Positions 48,001 through 63,000 of a stretch of DNA of 64,000 nucleotides are shown piece after piece. The position numbers were made by a program, and so were the translations under genes. Numbering within the stretch: the first letter of the stretch is position 1; each line of letters begins with the position of its first letter. Where the stretch lies: positions 11,266,001 to 11,330,000 of the forward strand of contig NC_046676.1 of NCBI RefSeq assembly GCF_003369915.1, read 5' to 3'. This DNA comes from Drosophila miranda (Eukaryota; Arthropoda; Insecta; Diptera; Drosophilidae). The notes below the pieces were generated by a model. The model did not search any database. It was given only the letters and a program-made list of their open reading frames with translations, and had not been told where the DNA came from.

Positions 48001-51000
48001 CGGAGCCGACAGTGCCCGTGCCCGTGCCCGTTCCCGTAGACATAGACGCAGAGCCAAGTCGGAGACGGCAGCAGTCGGAGTCAAGTGGGGACCTCTACCT
48101 CTAGCTCTTGCCACATCACTTTCACATATCCTCGTTGCCATTTACGAGCTGTCGAAAATACTGAGAGGCAGACGGAGAGAAACAGAGAGGAAAAGACCGA
48201 ACTGGCAGCATCATGAGCTACGGCCACGACATGACCTCCTGTCCCTGCCTCTCCCTCTATTCATGCTGCTTCTTTCCCTCTCTCCTTTTAGCCACATTTC
48301 TCTCTAGTGCCATTTCGAATGCTTTTTCTGTGTTATTTGTTTCGTTTTGTGGTGTCGGCATCCTGCTCCTCTTGCTCCCCCTCTTCCTTCGCTACCATTT
48401 TTTCAGGACTTCCTTCTTGCGCTCTTTGTTTTACCCAACAACGTCCTTGCCACGAGCAGCAGAACCAGCAGTCGCATCCTGCCCTGGGTTGCCCATTTGC
48501 CGCTCGCTTCATTCATTCATTCATTCATTCATGCCCACTCACCCACACACTCACTCACTTAAGTCCGAGACTGAATCAGACTTTTCCTGGCTGCTGACTT
48601 GTCTGTGTTTTCCTTTCGACTACACTGAGGGAAATAGTTGGAGAAGAATCAATGGCAGAAGTCTTTGAGTTTACATATTATTATTACATATATTCCTCCT
48701 CGATTAAGATCTTCGAATGATACTTGCTTCATCTGCAGTGATAGTCTTCAATTATCAGTTCCAACTATTTTCCGATTTCTCACAGTGTAGCCAGCATGGT
48801 TAGCACTCAACACTTGCCCGGTACATCCTTCCCTTTTGCCACAAATTGACTTGAGGCACTTGTGGTTGACTTTCCTCCCCACGAACCCATTGACAGCCCC
48901 AAGGAAATCTCTCTCTCCGGCTATTTGAAGCGTTTTGGGCAGTGTGAGGCGATGTGATTGCAGCTGAAGGGGGAAGCGCCTAAATGTATGCAATGAAATG
49001 CAATTAGTTGCAGTTGGACTTGCCATACACTCTTATGAGAGAGGAGAACGGAGAAACCTCCTGCCAGAAGTCCGAGCCCCCTACCAGAAAAAGAATATCA
49101 AGCTGCACAAGTCTTGGGGCCAAGTAAGTCACTTCCTTTGTTTGTCTGAGACTTCCGCTTGGAAGGGTCAGGCCAGTACGCCGCGTGTTGGAATGGGTCA
49201 TGGAGAGGTCCTTTGGCTTAGCCTGTCCTTTCTGATTTATTAATTGCACGTGTGTACCCGTACTCGCAGTGCATGAACCAAGTGACAGCCAAGACAATTT
49301 ACCATGCTCGTATGCAAATAGTTTCACAGTTTCCTTTTGATGCGAGGCAATTAATTACACATTTGTCTTACAAGACAAACACAGAGTCGGTCTCCGCCCC
49401 TGCCTACGCCTCTGTCTCGAGACCATAAATAATTGCTCTGGCCCCCTGCCCCGTGCCCCGTGCCCCGTGCCCCGTGCGTCTCTGGCCAAAGGGTTTTGTG
49501 GATGGTGCTGGGGCTGGGACTAAAGTTTCTTTCGGGGCTGGAGTTGTAGTTCCAGTTGGGGATTGCTTAAAGTGCCAAATTCTCACAGCACTCGAACCGT
49601 TGCTTTCCCAAGAAGTCGTCATCATCATCGCAAATTGCTTTACGCACCGCACCGCACCGCGCCGCACACGGAGATAGAAATCTGGTACTGATTTTTTGGG
49701 GAAAACTGGTTCGGCTCGGAGATGACATCGACATCGCCCCGGTTAATGAACCAGAAGCTTTTCGAACCTCTTGTGGGGCTGCGCTGCCTGTCAAAGGGCC
49801 ACAGGCAGGCCCAGATAGATCCCGCGTACATCACGTAGAGAACTCTTTGACTCTTTCGGATATTGTTTGACATTGCCGCCAGCGGAGAGACACAGCCACC
49901 AGCCACAGCGCGTAATTGGGTCAACGGGCTATCCTAAGTACTAATCTAATGGTTTTTAATTGCATCAAGACCTGCGAAATGCCCACAACTAAAGTACAGA
50001 TACAGTCATTAGAAAGTTTTGGTGCTTCAGTAGGTGGAAAAGTCTATCGGAAAAGAGGAGTTGCTATATACATACCCTTCAAGAGACCCTTCAACCTTTG
50101 AATTGATTGCGTTATTTAAAGTTTAAAGAACACTTCCATGTACCTATATATAAATATAAAGTTAAGAAACATCACTGGAAATTTCGACCCTTCCAATCAT
50201 TTGGATTTACTTTCCATCAAAACAATATAGAAAACCAATACACCCCTTCTACCTTAGGGTATCTAAGAGTTTTAAAAACTTTAACCCAACTTGGCTTGCT
50301 GTTTGGCTGCATGGCTGTCTGGGAAAAAAGTAATCGCAATCTCAGGTGTGAAACCACCTTGACACCAAAGCAAAACAAGCGGAAATACAGAGAAAAAAGT
50401 TGGTCCTTCTGCTGCGGCGGCTCCTGGCTGGACTGCACTCCTCCGATGGCGTTCTGTCAGCTGCAGTGGCCATCCCGGACAGGGCCCGGCCCCCAGCTCC
50501 GTGTGCACTCACCATAGGCGCATTGGCCGATGCTCCTGGCAATTTTTCCAAACTTTCGCCAGTCTCATCGGTTGCTCCATCCTCATTGTTTTTATTCCCA
50601 TGGGCCTTGGCCAACTGGGCTCTAGCTCTGGCTCAAGGCTCCTGCTCTCTCTTGTGCTGCTTCAGCTCCTTTCTCCCCGGCTCAAAAGTTATGACACGCC
50701 CAAGTTGCTGCTGGTGCCACCTTGGCTGGTGATGATTTATGTGCGTTCCGTGGCTGCTCGCTCACTCGCCTTTCGCTAAGTTTTCGGACCCATCCAACCA
50801 CCTCCTCCTCCCGGGAATTGGCGAGCGCACCGATTTCTGGCTCAGAGGGGAGATGCCTGGCTGCGAAAAGAAAACTTTCCGCGAAAGACGTTTTCATTCC
50901 GTTTTACGATGCAAAAATAAAAGCAACCCAATGTGTGTGTATCCCCATCCGCATACCCGACCGAATTGCTGGCTCCTGGCCGCTCTTCGCCCACAATTTT

Positions 51001-54000
51001 TTGTTGGTGACTCCCATGTGCATAGTTCTGGGCTCTGCTCCTCGTCCTGATGCGACTCCAAGGCGCAATTCCGCGTGCCATACTCCCAGGGGAACCCTTT
51101 CAGCCCACGCTGCTACGAGTTTCCTGCCAGCCACATTGTGAATATTTCGCCGTATCTCGTTTCGCTTTTGAAGATATATTTGGGGTAATTTAAATGAAAT
51201 ACGCGCTGAAATGTTTCACATACGAAATGGTCCTTGGGTTCGTTATGTGATCTTAAAGGATTTAATTTAGACATATTGTTATGGGTTCTTCCGAACAGGT
51301 ATCTTTGCCTGGCCTGGGGGTTGGAATTGGATTTTACAGTGGGGAATAGGTGGAATGTGTGGCTAATGATGTTCCCCTAGCTGTGCCAGCTTCTATTGGG
51401 AATCCAATACTTTATTGATGCTTAACTTGGCAGCAATTCATTCACTCTTTCTATATGTGATGATACTCCTGAAAACCACACCCGAATGTAAATGATTTCC
51501 TAAGCTTTTGCCATGTCCAATCCATGTTTCTGATGCTCGACTGGACTTTGCGGAAACCCTTCGCTCCTTTGAGATATTTCATTCATTATTCATTGATTAT
51601 GACATCCAACTGTCCCCTGCCTCTTCTGTCTTATTAGTTAAATGCCAAAAGCAGCGCTGAAACTACTCCAGCTATAAAATAATTTTATGTTTATTATCGC
51701 CATAATCGGGCGGGACAATAACCGGTAGCAGCAAGAGCAGACGGGGAAAAAATACTGTCGTAAACCCAATTCCAAGCGAACCCCTTGCCCCATGTGCCCT
51801 CAGATGCCCCGTTATCGGGGCACTTGAATCGCCGTGAAGTTCTAGTTTCCGTCTTCCGTTCCGAGTGAAGAGAGAGACATCGACATCGGCGACCGGAATG
51901 GGAATCGCATTCAGCGGCTCCAGCACAAAAGACCTCGGATGTGGCAATCGGACATGTTAATCTGGTTCCAGGGTTTCTTTCTGCCCCAGACTCTGCCACT
52001 GCCACTGCCCCTGCGATGCATTTCAATTTGTTGATGGTCGCCGTCGGACCCCTCCGTTTATGGCGGTTGTGGCACGCGTACCTCGCTCGATGCTCAAGTA
52101 CCGTTTAGCCGAGGCAGCTGTCCGACTGCCTCTGAGTGGGGCATTGTTCTCCCAGTCTTGCCCCCAGTCTAAGCCACAAAACTTGCAGCACGTGCCGCTG
52201 TCGAGCTGCCCCCAAAATCCCCCTAATAAAACCCCCACAGCTCACACCGAGCCTCTGCGGTTGAATGGGTTTTTAGATACAGAGAGATGGAGAAAAACAG
52301 GTGCGAAAGTCAATTATGGTCGGTCAGGCAGAGCGTCAATCAAGGCACACAAAAATCGATTTGAAACCCTTTTCAAAACAATGTTTAGAGGGAGGCGTGG
52401 AGTCAGCCACCGCAGGACGCACCCGACACGTCGCCAGACCCATCATTAGCCCTGACAGTCGATCAAGATCCCAGTGCCAGAGCCAGAGCCAGAGCCAGAC
52501 CCAGACTGTAGTCCAGAGACAGTTCCAGTCCGATCAGGGCCTCTACCTGTTGGCTGTCTCCGTGTGTTGATTGATTTGTGTCAGCGCCTCGATCACGATT
52601 GAGACAAATCCCTAGCACTCCATTGAGTATCCCACTTGACTTCATTTTTCATTGAGAAACCTCGCCGAGATCGCATCGAGACCTGTCTGTGATGCAATTC
52701 AAAAGGATCATCATTATGACCCACTGAACGGGCATGACTTGACAATGCATCACGGGTTCAGCATCGCAATCAGATTATCGGGATAATTATTTGTTTGGTA
52801 AATATGTCTAAAAGTTGTCTCTAATGTTTGGGGAGTGATGCCCTGTTGGGTTCCGAGTGCTCGATAAGCTGAAAATTGTGGAAGGGCCACCGGGAAGAAA
52901 GAGAGGGTTTTAAAGGAGATGCTACATTCGTCTGTCTATATATACATTTTGAATAGTGACCCTCAAATGGTTAGATAGACTAAGAGCAAGTTTAAGGACA
53001 GTTAGCTATGGTCTCGTCATGAAAAATTAAAGTTTGATTACGAGATTTCTCTTTATTGAAACCACAAACGTCTATCGTCCAGCCTCTCCCTACCTAGTCC
53101 ACAAATCGTGTCAAGGCTCATTAAAAAAATTATAAAAATATATTGTGACAAGATTAAACCTTTTTTTTGCCTGGACTTGACCACCAAAATCGGGATCGGG
53201 TTCGGGTTTCGGGCTCTAATTAAATGAGGCCTCAACCGTCTGATTAATTGTGCAGTTTGCATGGGAATGAGATCAGTGCCGGGAGATGGAAATCTATGGA
53301 GACACACGGACCTCGGACCTCGGACTCGGAGTTTGGATGGCACTGAGGGTCTGGGGTATAATGCTGGGCAGCTGTCAGGACATCAAAGTGACAATTTGAG
53401 TGACTTTTTCGGAGAGTGGACTTGGAAGTGGCTCATTTAAAATGCGCTGAAACAAAAGGACACTTTGGCTGGCAGGACAATGACAGGTCCTCCTCCTCCT
53501 CCCACTTCCCTGCTCCCATGTAGTGCATATATTTTTATAATTTATCTATTATGCATGAGGGCGCCAGCCAAGCCGAAACCCTTTGGCTGTCAGCACATAT
53601 CAAGGACCAGTGACGTGACACATGAGGCGAGGTCGTTCAGTCCTGTGGTCCTTTGGTCCGCTCCACAATCTGTTGACCAACTGCAAATCTCAGTGAACAG
53701 TTTTGGCTGACTTTGCATTAGCCGCGCATTAAAAATGCACGGGACCAAACGGAAAAGGATCAAGGACCAAGGCTGGGCGACACAACTTACCTGTGCGGAC
53801 ACCCTTTCAACCCACCACGCAACCTGGCAGCCAAGTCCAACCACCCAACCACCCAACCACCCGAACACCCTCCACCACCATTTTCCAGCACTTGTCGTGG
53901 CCTGTCGGAAAACTGTCACTCAATTGTAATTAACACCGGCTGTGGGATGAGTAGCAGAGAGACCTTTTATCATTTTTCAGCCGAAAGTTGATTTTTCAAC

Positions 54001-57000
54001 AGGATTCAACGTGTCTCTTCCCCATCCCCTGCCCCTCCACCCCACACCCCTGAAAACAAGGCTGAAAAAAGAACATCTAAGGACAATTAAAATTTCAAAA
54101 TAGGAAATCTGTATTCTGTTTTGTGTTGTTTCTTGTTGCAATTAGGAAAATTGTTGCCGGCCGGAAAAACTTTCCTCGTGTTCGCGCATTAATTATGCAG
54201 AAGGCGAAGATTAACTTTAATTGAAAAATGATCTTTGGGATTGTTGATGATAAATTCATGATATTTGTGGGTTTTTTCTGTTTGAGTTGGGACTTCCATT
54301 TCGATTTGAGGCAAAGTTTTCACTGACAGAGGTCAGAGGTTAAGTCGTCTTTTGATTTCGAGGGTTTCAGCTAATTGAATGTATTTGTAATTGAACTTTT
54401 CAGTGGGACATGGAATTTTCCATGTTTGGAAGTGGGCCTCACCTGATTTTGCACTAGAAATCCATTATAAAATGTACATAAATGCCAAAGATAAAAACAC
54501 AAGCTTTTAGGCAACAATTCCGTCTATATTCCAACCACTTGAAATATCTTTATTCATTAATATATCTATAAAGAATTATCTACCCAGCAAAGTCGCAATC
54601 TACAAAAAGATTCAAAATAATGAAATTGAAAATTTAATTTTTAATGCAATTGAAGTTTGAAAACTCAATTAAAAGAATCTCAACTAAAATGTTTTAAAAA
54701 TCCCATCCTAAACTAGACTGCAAACTAACTTTAGAGAAACCCATGGAAACTCATCGCAGTTCCAACCTCAAACCAAAGACTGAAACAACGAACTTTGAGA
54801 CACAAACAACAACCACATCGTAAAACAATTAGCAAATAAAGACACAAACAAACCCAAACCCAATGTCGAGAAACACGAATTAACAGCTTCGTCGATAGCC
54901 ATCTCTTTCTATATACTTTCGTGCGAGGCATGCGCATTGGCTGGCGAAAGCAGAGACCAATGGGAGAGCAGCACTACGACAGCCACAAGAAAAAACCGAA
55001 ACAAAACTAAAAGCCAACAGTGTAACGTGGAAGGGGAGCGGGGGAAGGGAGAGCAACAGAAGTAGCGTTGAGGGCAAACTAGTGAAAAGAGATTTTTTAA
55101 TTGCCTTGATAGTTTTATGGGGGGATTCAGAAGGAGAGGGAGTGCAGGAGGAGACAGCACGGCACTCTCTGCTGCTGACAGTTCCATCCAAACCTCAAAA
55201 CTTTTTTTTGCTGCACTTTGCTGGGGGCTGGGGAATGGGGAATAGCCTGCCCCCAATATCACAGGCTGCCGTTGCATGCATAATTAATTTGGCTTTTAGT
55301 GACGCGTTTGCTGCAGCTCTCTCCTTAGCCCAGTCCATTCGCGCTGTGTCCCGGTCCATTGTTGTGCTTTGCTGTCCTTTCCTTTCCTTTACTCTACTGT
55401 GATATCCTCTCCTGTCAGAATCTGCTTGTGTACGGATTCATTTTTGCAACATTTTTACAACGTTTGACGTGGCCGCGCTAATGGCTTATACATGTTTTCC
55501 ATCATTTGGCTTTCTTTTTTTTTTTGCTGTTTCCTTCGTGACATTTTGTGTCATTTAACTTTTTTCCGCAATTGTTTCTTGTATGGTTGTTTCGACTGTG
55601 GTCATGTTTTTCCCCGTTGGCAATTGACATTTACACGAAAATAGGTTGGAAGAGGTAAAGAGCTCCTAGAGCCTTGAATTGATCCCAAACATATCCTGCG
55701 AAAATAAAAATAGAAAACCTTTGATTGGGATGTTTTAATTGTCTTCTTATGGAAAGGGGACAGAAAGCTACGTTTTACGCCTGGTTTTTAATTGATTTTG
55801 AAATAACCTCAAGCCAATATAGCGGAAGGCCTTTTTCTTGAATACTATCATAAATGTGGACATAATGTTTTATGAATTTTTGGTAGATTGAATTAGCAAG
55901 ATGTTCCAGGAACACATTTTTATATTTTGTTCAAGTATTTAATTGAAACCAAGAAGGTTTTCTAGAGGAACGTGCACAGAATGCCTTGGGATGTACTATC
56001 TACTGGTATCATTGTCGTAATTTCCAAGTCCCTATATAACCTGAAATAATTCCTGAATACTTTTCCTGGAAAGTATGTATATTCAATTTAATTTTTGCTG
56101 AAGGAAGATTGGTATCCTAAAATGGAATAAACAGTGAAAAACAAGCGATTACAAATAAAAGAAATGTGGACAAGCCTCATCACCTGATATTTTAGTTAAA
56201 TTAAATTTGTTATGCGCAAATAAATAAAATATAAACATATATAAAATGTATCAGCGCTTTCTGTACCTTTCCCTACCTCCTCCCTCGTTCCATCCTCATC
56301 CCATTAGTCGCCCCAAAACTCCAGGTGAAATGAGCCACTGCACCACAGCAGCGGGAACCTATGCTCCGCCTTTTGCCAGCCCCCTGCTCATGAGTGCTCG
56401 AGTATATGCCACGGCACCAACACCAATGCACGCACGCTCTCTCGCTCTATGACGCTCGCTGCGTCTCGCTCTGGTAGCAGTGTGTGGTGCTTATGTAAAG
56501 AGCTTATCAGCTTGCTCTCTCACACTCCTGTTCGAACATTACGCCTCTCCTCTCGCTGTGCGTGTGTCTGTGTGGGGGTGGGGTGGGGGCGCCATTTAAA
56601 TTGCTTTCTCTGTTGCTTCTCATTTGTCGTGACGACAGCGACGCCGACGCCTTTTTTTCTCCGAGTATGTGTGTGTATAGTGTGCCTTTTGGGATTCTCA
56701 TCCCAGACACACACAAACACACTGCCACACCGACACGCACGAGAACCAGTTCGCCTAGTTATCGCTTTTTATAGGCGTTTTGGTCTCGACATCGTCGTCG
56801 ACGACGCCCGCTGCTCTCGGCTCGGCCTTTTGGTCGCTCGGTGGCCCAGACCCAGACCCGTGCTCTGCGGCGTCTCTGATTTTAGTACAATTTTGGTGCT
56901 CGCGGCAATTGGACGTCCTTCGTGGTGCGTCGGCGCGACAAAAACAGCACAGCAGAGAAAATAAAACCACAGCAACAACAAGAAAATCCCCCCCAACAAC

Positions 57001-60000
57001 AAAAAAGTGCGATCCTTTGGTGCCAGCCAAAGCGTTAGTCGTTGGAAAAGTCATTAACATTTAATGCCTCGAGTGAAGCAGAAAAGTGACCAAGTGCCGC
57101 GTTGACTTAGTGAAAATTGTTAGTGAAATTTTTTTTTTAATTGACTTTGAAAATTTATCGAGACTATGCCATGATATGATGGCCCTAAAAATGCTTTATC
57201 GCGGACCCAGTTCGCGTTTGGAGAATCTAATTGAGAAGATCCAGGCCACCAAGGAGATCACAAACAACGGTAAATTAAGAGAGCTTTTTGGATAGAAATA
57301 TAAGAGAGGAAGAGAGATACAGACAATAGGTCAATAGGGATATATCAGTATACCCTGGGATCCATTTCTAGTCGAAATTATCGGTCAACGTACGAGAAAG
57401 TGTTTCCGAATTCTTCCGAAGACTAGATCTTGGCCAGAGGGAGAGCTGGTAACTAGATTATTCTAATGGATTTGGTTCGACAGCTTCCTCTAGGTAATAT
57501 TTATAATGCCAAAAGTACACAAAAATAAATTAAATAAATGTGTTCGATTTTACGAGTACTGTTGATATTCCGACGGGGTTTTGAGACTTTCAATAATGCG
57601 GAAAATATATTTCATTGACCGTATACCTCTCATATAGAGGCGAGTGAGCCGGGGACTGGCGCAGAAGCTAAGCGAGTGAGTAAGAGGCTTTTTTCCTAGT
57701 GAAGATATAATATTAGTTGATCACCGATAATAGAAAAATCTTCTCCCCATCTCCAATCCAATCTGTTCAACCTATTTGACATCCCCATTCCCATTTCTAT
57801 GATCTCAGCAAACGTACAGCACTTCAATCAAATGAATGAATGGGTTCAAATCTCTTACGACTTTCTTTAACCCCAAAGAACTTGAGAAATTAATCCGATT
57901 TTTCCTAATTAAAGTTTAGATCTGACCATAGCAGACCAGTACGGATCGCGTCAGTTCAGAGTTCAAGCGATGAGAGGGAAAACAAACGCAGTCCCTGACC
58001 CAGAGCACGGTCCCGGGTCCGATACAGACACACAGATCACTTGCAATTGGGTTCAATTAACAGTTTTCGAAGACGGCACTTGGCGCGTGGTGATAGATGA
58101 TGAGAGCGGGAGACTGAGACCCTCATGGGGCAGTGGAATAAATGGATGGTGTACTCGTAATTAAAACGACGACAAGAACAAAGCGCAATTAGTTTGCATG
58201 AGACTCACTTACAGAGAGGGTCAGATGGGGATGGGGATGGGGATGGGGAGGTGGAGGTGGAGAGATGATCCCCACTTGGGGTGGGACTGGGGACTGGCCG
58301 ACACCAAACGATGTGGTGCTAATTGAATTAATTCCGTGTCCAGCATTTGATAGCCGACGTTGATTTCCTGTCGCGCTTAGTCACACACATGCGCCGATCC
58401 CCCAGAGCCGCTAATCAGGATGCAGTCGCCCACACAGTGCGACCATAACTTCTAATTGAGAAACTCTTCCCGCTCTTGTACATTTCCAGACATGTACAGT
58501 ACCCACACCTCGTCCAGCTACTCACCGAGCATCTCCGATGGTACCCTGACACCCAACTCCCATCATCTGGCCGCTACCTCGGCGAGTGCCGGCCAGGAGG
58601 ATCCCCACCTGACCGCTGAAGGCAAGTCGAACGGAGTCCCAGGAGAGGAGCCTGCCAGGCCAAAGCGACAGCCGCACTTCCACCACCACCATCACTACCA
58701 TCACCAGCAGGCCCTGAAGATTGCCAACAAGCTGCGCAAAATCAATAAGGAGGCCAAGATGGCAGCTGCCGGAGGAGCAGGAGCCGGAACCGGCGCTGGC
58801 GGTGGAGCAGCCGCAAAGTTTGATAAGTTGACAGGCGAAGGCATTAAGAGTCGCGGCGACGGCTCCTATCAGTGCCAGTTCTGTGATAAGACGTTTCCGC
58901 GTCTCGGATACTTGAAGCATCACGTGCAGGTGAGTCTCCCTCTGAAAAGGGTTCCTTATTTGGTGGGTGGGTTACCCGCCACAAATGGGTGGCTGGGTGT
59001 CTGGGTGTCTGGGTGGGTTGCTTAATTACCACCTTGGCATCGCCATAAGGCGCTTAGTATTTCGCGCTTGTTCGGGTTGCGGTTGGGGTTGGGTGAACGT
59101 GAACCCACTTGATTGACACTTAGGTGACAGACTCCTTTGAGCTTTTCGCGTGTCACGGTTGAACCTTGATACACCATTCCAAACTTTGCTAATTGAAATT
59201 GAATTGAAAGTGGAAGTGGAAGAAGGATGAAGGTATTAAAGGGCTGCCTTTTATTCCATGTAAGGTGTTGAATATAAAGAATTTAAGGAAAAGAAAAATA
59301 CCTAGTCTGGTTTCATTTCGCGATCAGACCTTCAATAATCTCAACATCTTAAGATAATAAATATATCTTAGGATAAAGCTTTCATCATGCCAGATCCATT
59401 CGGTTAGCCTTCAGTTAGATCCATACCATGCAGCCATCTAACATTCCTTTAGTAATCTTTTAGCATATCATCTAAGACCGAATCTTCTGACTGTGGCCTT
59501 TGTGGCTGCCGCCTCTCACCCACACGCCCTCACCCCTCCTGGGGTTGCGGCTCTGATTCGGCTTAAACGCTTTTCGGACTGCGAACAACACCGCCCATGA
59601 CATCAGCAACTTGTTAACCCAATTGCAACTGCTGTTTAGGAGGACTACTACCGCCGATCTTTATCACCGGCCGGGGTCTAACATGTAGCGCTCGCTTTGA
59701 TCCTAGCGCCTGGACAAAGCAGCGAATGGGGCAGATATTAAGAATTCGGTCTTTGGGCCATTCTCGCACGTTCTGGTTCTCCCCCCGAAAGGGAGGTAGT
59801 GGGGCGCGGCTTATGGGATGTTGATGGCGATGATGATTGGAGCGACAGTTTAAAAAACCATAACCAACACGGGATCACTCCCGCTCTCCCCCTCTCTCTC
59901 TCTCTCTCTCTGAGTGGATGCGACTAACTCGGCTAAGTTTTCGGTTGTATGGGTACGGGTATACGAGTGAGTATATTGTGCAATATACGCAAATCCCGGA

Positions 60001-63000
60001 CTGGGGGCCTGCATACAAATGGGCTCATTTTTTGCGGCTACTCCTCAGCGAGTTCAAAGCGCTCCACCGACGCTTTGGCAGCCGCCAAAGAACCCCAAAA
60101 GTAAACCGGTTGCGGGTGTAGTCCGCAATCCCCTTCCAGCACCTGTCCCCACACCACAACGAGAGGCGTCGCGCATTTAGATGAATTTTTGTCCACAAGC
60201 CACAAGCCACAAGTCGCAAGTGAAACACCTACGGTTCCCGTCAGTCTCTCTCGCAGTCAGAACCAGACTCAGAACCAGAGGCCGAGTCAGATCTGGCGTC
60301 CAAGTCCGAGTCAGTCGGTATGCAGATTCAGATTCAGATTGACGCATCTATAAATTCAAGCGAGGAGCCGTCGTCGTTGTCGTCGTCATCGTCAACATTT
60401 AACTGGGGTAGACGGACAGTTGACGCTGCCTGGTTGTCTTCTAAGAATTTCAAATAGCTCTCGGCCCAAGTCCCCCCAAGTCTGGGCCTGTGTCTGGGCT
60501 AATCATGGAGATAGGTGGATGGATACCGAACACATCATAGTTAAGATTGCACCTGTGCCAGGGGAAATACTAATGGAGTTACCCTGAATCTATTTGCAGA
60601 GCCATGCCGAGCATCTGCCCTTCAAGTGCGAGTACTGCGCCAAGTTGTTCAAGCACAAGCGCTCCCGGGATCGCCATAAGAAGCTGCACACGAACGAGCG
60701 GAACTACAAGTGTCCGCACTGCGAGGCGGCCTTCTCCAGGAGGTAAGTGAGAGACCACGAAAAGGGACACGCACAACTATAACTTCACTCCAATCTGACC
60801 ATATCACTTCCCTATCTTCCCTCTCTTCATTAGCGATCACCTGAAGATCCACATGAAGACGCATGATATCCAGAAGCCATTCCAGTGCAGCATGTGCAAC
60901 AGGGGATACAACACGGCCGCGGCTCTCACCTCACACATGCAGAAGCACAAGAAGAACGCCGCCATCCTGGCCGCCGGCGGCAATCCCAATGCCCTCAACT
61001 ACAGTCCCCGGTCCACCGGTTCCGCCTCGGCCTCGGTGTCCAGCAATGGGAGCCTGCACAAGCGGCGCTATGCCCTGGCCCTGGCCACCGACAGCAGTCC
61101 CAGTCGCCTGGACTTCCCCAAGAGATCGCGCAGCAGTCATGTGGGCAGCGCGCCCACGCCAACCCCTCTGCTCAGATGCAGCTACTGCCCCAAGGCGACA
61201 GAGTTCAGCAGCCTGGAGCAGCTGAATGCCCATCTCCAGAATGTCCATGAGCAGCCGCAGCAACCGCAGCAGCCACAGCAGTCACAGCAGCAGCAGTCGG
61301 CGAAGACCCCCGTCCAGGAGGGAGAGGGCTTCCAGCTGAGCTGCGAGTATTGCACCATGAAGTTTGGCAACATTGCCGGACTATTCCAGCACATGCGCGC
61401 CACCCATCTGGATCGTCTGAGCAGCCCCAACTCCTACTACGAGCACTTCAATCGCCTGGCCACGACCGGAACATTCAGTCCACGGCTGGCTCTGGATCTA
61501 CCCAAGATTAAGACGGATCTGGGCAGTCCCGAGCGTGAGAACCGACCCTCCGCGGACGACCTTCCCACGGATCTGAGCAGCAACAAGCGTCGACCACAGA
61601 CACCCAGTGCTCCGCCCAATCCTCCGCACGCAACAGCACCACCCGGCATCTTCTTCTGCAATCAGTGCAACGCTGGACTTCCCGACTTTGAGAGCTTCCG
61701 CAACCACCTGAAGAGCCACATTGCCGAAGGAATGCAGCTGATCTGTCCCCACTGTGGCCTGAGCCTCCCGGAGCAGTCCGAGTTCGAGCGGCACGTGGTG
61801 GGACACTTCCTGATCGCCAACTCCGAGTTTAACTGCAGCTCCAGCTGCGGCAAGAGCTTCGGCAAGGCCGAGGAGCTGCAGCAGCACCTCATCACCGAGC
61901 ACGTACTCACCCTGCTGAAGTGCGCCCTCTGTTCGGAGATGTGCGAGACACGGATGGCCATGCAGCTCCACCTGGCCTGCGCCCACAGCCAGGAGACGAA
62001 GCTGCTGCGCTGCAGCGCCTGCATGGAGGTCTTCCGTTCCGATGGCGACTTCCATGTGCACGTCAAGACGCGCCATCAGCTGGGGAATCATCACCACCCG
62101 ATGGGCGGCAACAGCAGTCCGGCCAATCCGCTGCAGTGCATGTTCTGCCGGGCCGTGTGCTCCTCTGACCTGGAGATGCACTTCCATCTGGCGGCCCATG
62201 CGCGACAGTTCCGCTGTCCATCCTGTCCGGAGACCTTCCACGTGGAGTTCCTGCTCGACAGGCACATGCAGAGCCAGCACGGCGGCGTCAAGGACAAAGA
62301 GCTGCCGCCACAGAGCTCCCCCAACATGGGTAGTCTCTATGTGAACGCCCTGCTGCCTCCCCTCGCCGCAGCTGCCGCTGCCGCAGCTGCCACCAACAAC
62401 AACAGTAGCATCATCGACTACAACGTGGCCTTCAAGGGGTTGTTTGGTGGAGGATCAACAGGAGGAAATGCACCCACAGGTCCCTCGGCGGCCGGCAAGT
62501 TCTACAGCCCCTTGCAGGTGGAAACGAATGCCCTGAAGACACAGACCTCGCCCCATCCCGCCCTGATGTACGGCCTCAGCCAGCGGTATCTGATGGAGAT
62601 GTACGCTGCCAAGTCGACGTCACCGGCCAACAGTGCCGCCAACGAATCAGCAGGAGGAGGAACCTCTTCCATCAATGCCCCGCCAGCACCACAGGCGCCG
62701 CCACCTCCCGCACCAGCTGTCACTTTCAGCTGTGGGATGTGCGAGCGTCAGGATCTGCGCAGCGAGGCGGAACTCCACTCACACCGGAAGCTGGCCCACA
62801 ACCTGAAGACGGGCGTGAGTCTGCGGTGCGCCTACTGTGCGGGCAACTTCAAGTCGCGGGCGGAGCTCGAGCAGCACATGAAGAGCTGCCACAACTCGAC
62901 GGGCAAGCACAAGTGCCTCATCTGCGACGAGATCTTCCCCTCGCCGGCCATCCTGGCCGAGCACAAGCTCCAGCACTCGAAGGTGGGTCAATCGGGCAAG

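Larger units (their letters stand above)
47736..58489 (+). other. Oaz intron 3, containing the internal promoter
   Basis: The largest intron (10.8 kb), with donor G|GTGAGC and acceptor TGTACATTTCCAG. It holds simple repeats at 48510-48532, 49448-49475, 52476-52501, 53838-53862 and 58225-58248, AT-rich DNA at 54470-54720 and 55640-56240, and the alternative first exon at 57176-57269. The internal promoter should lie at about 56.4-57.1 kb. Confidence 0.75.

Noticed and set aside
57840..57870. GGGTTCAAATCTC resembling a tRNA T-arm
   Set aside because: No acceptor, D-arm or anticodon pairing could be found around it.
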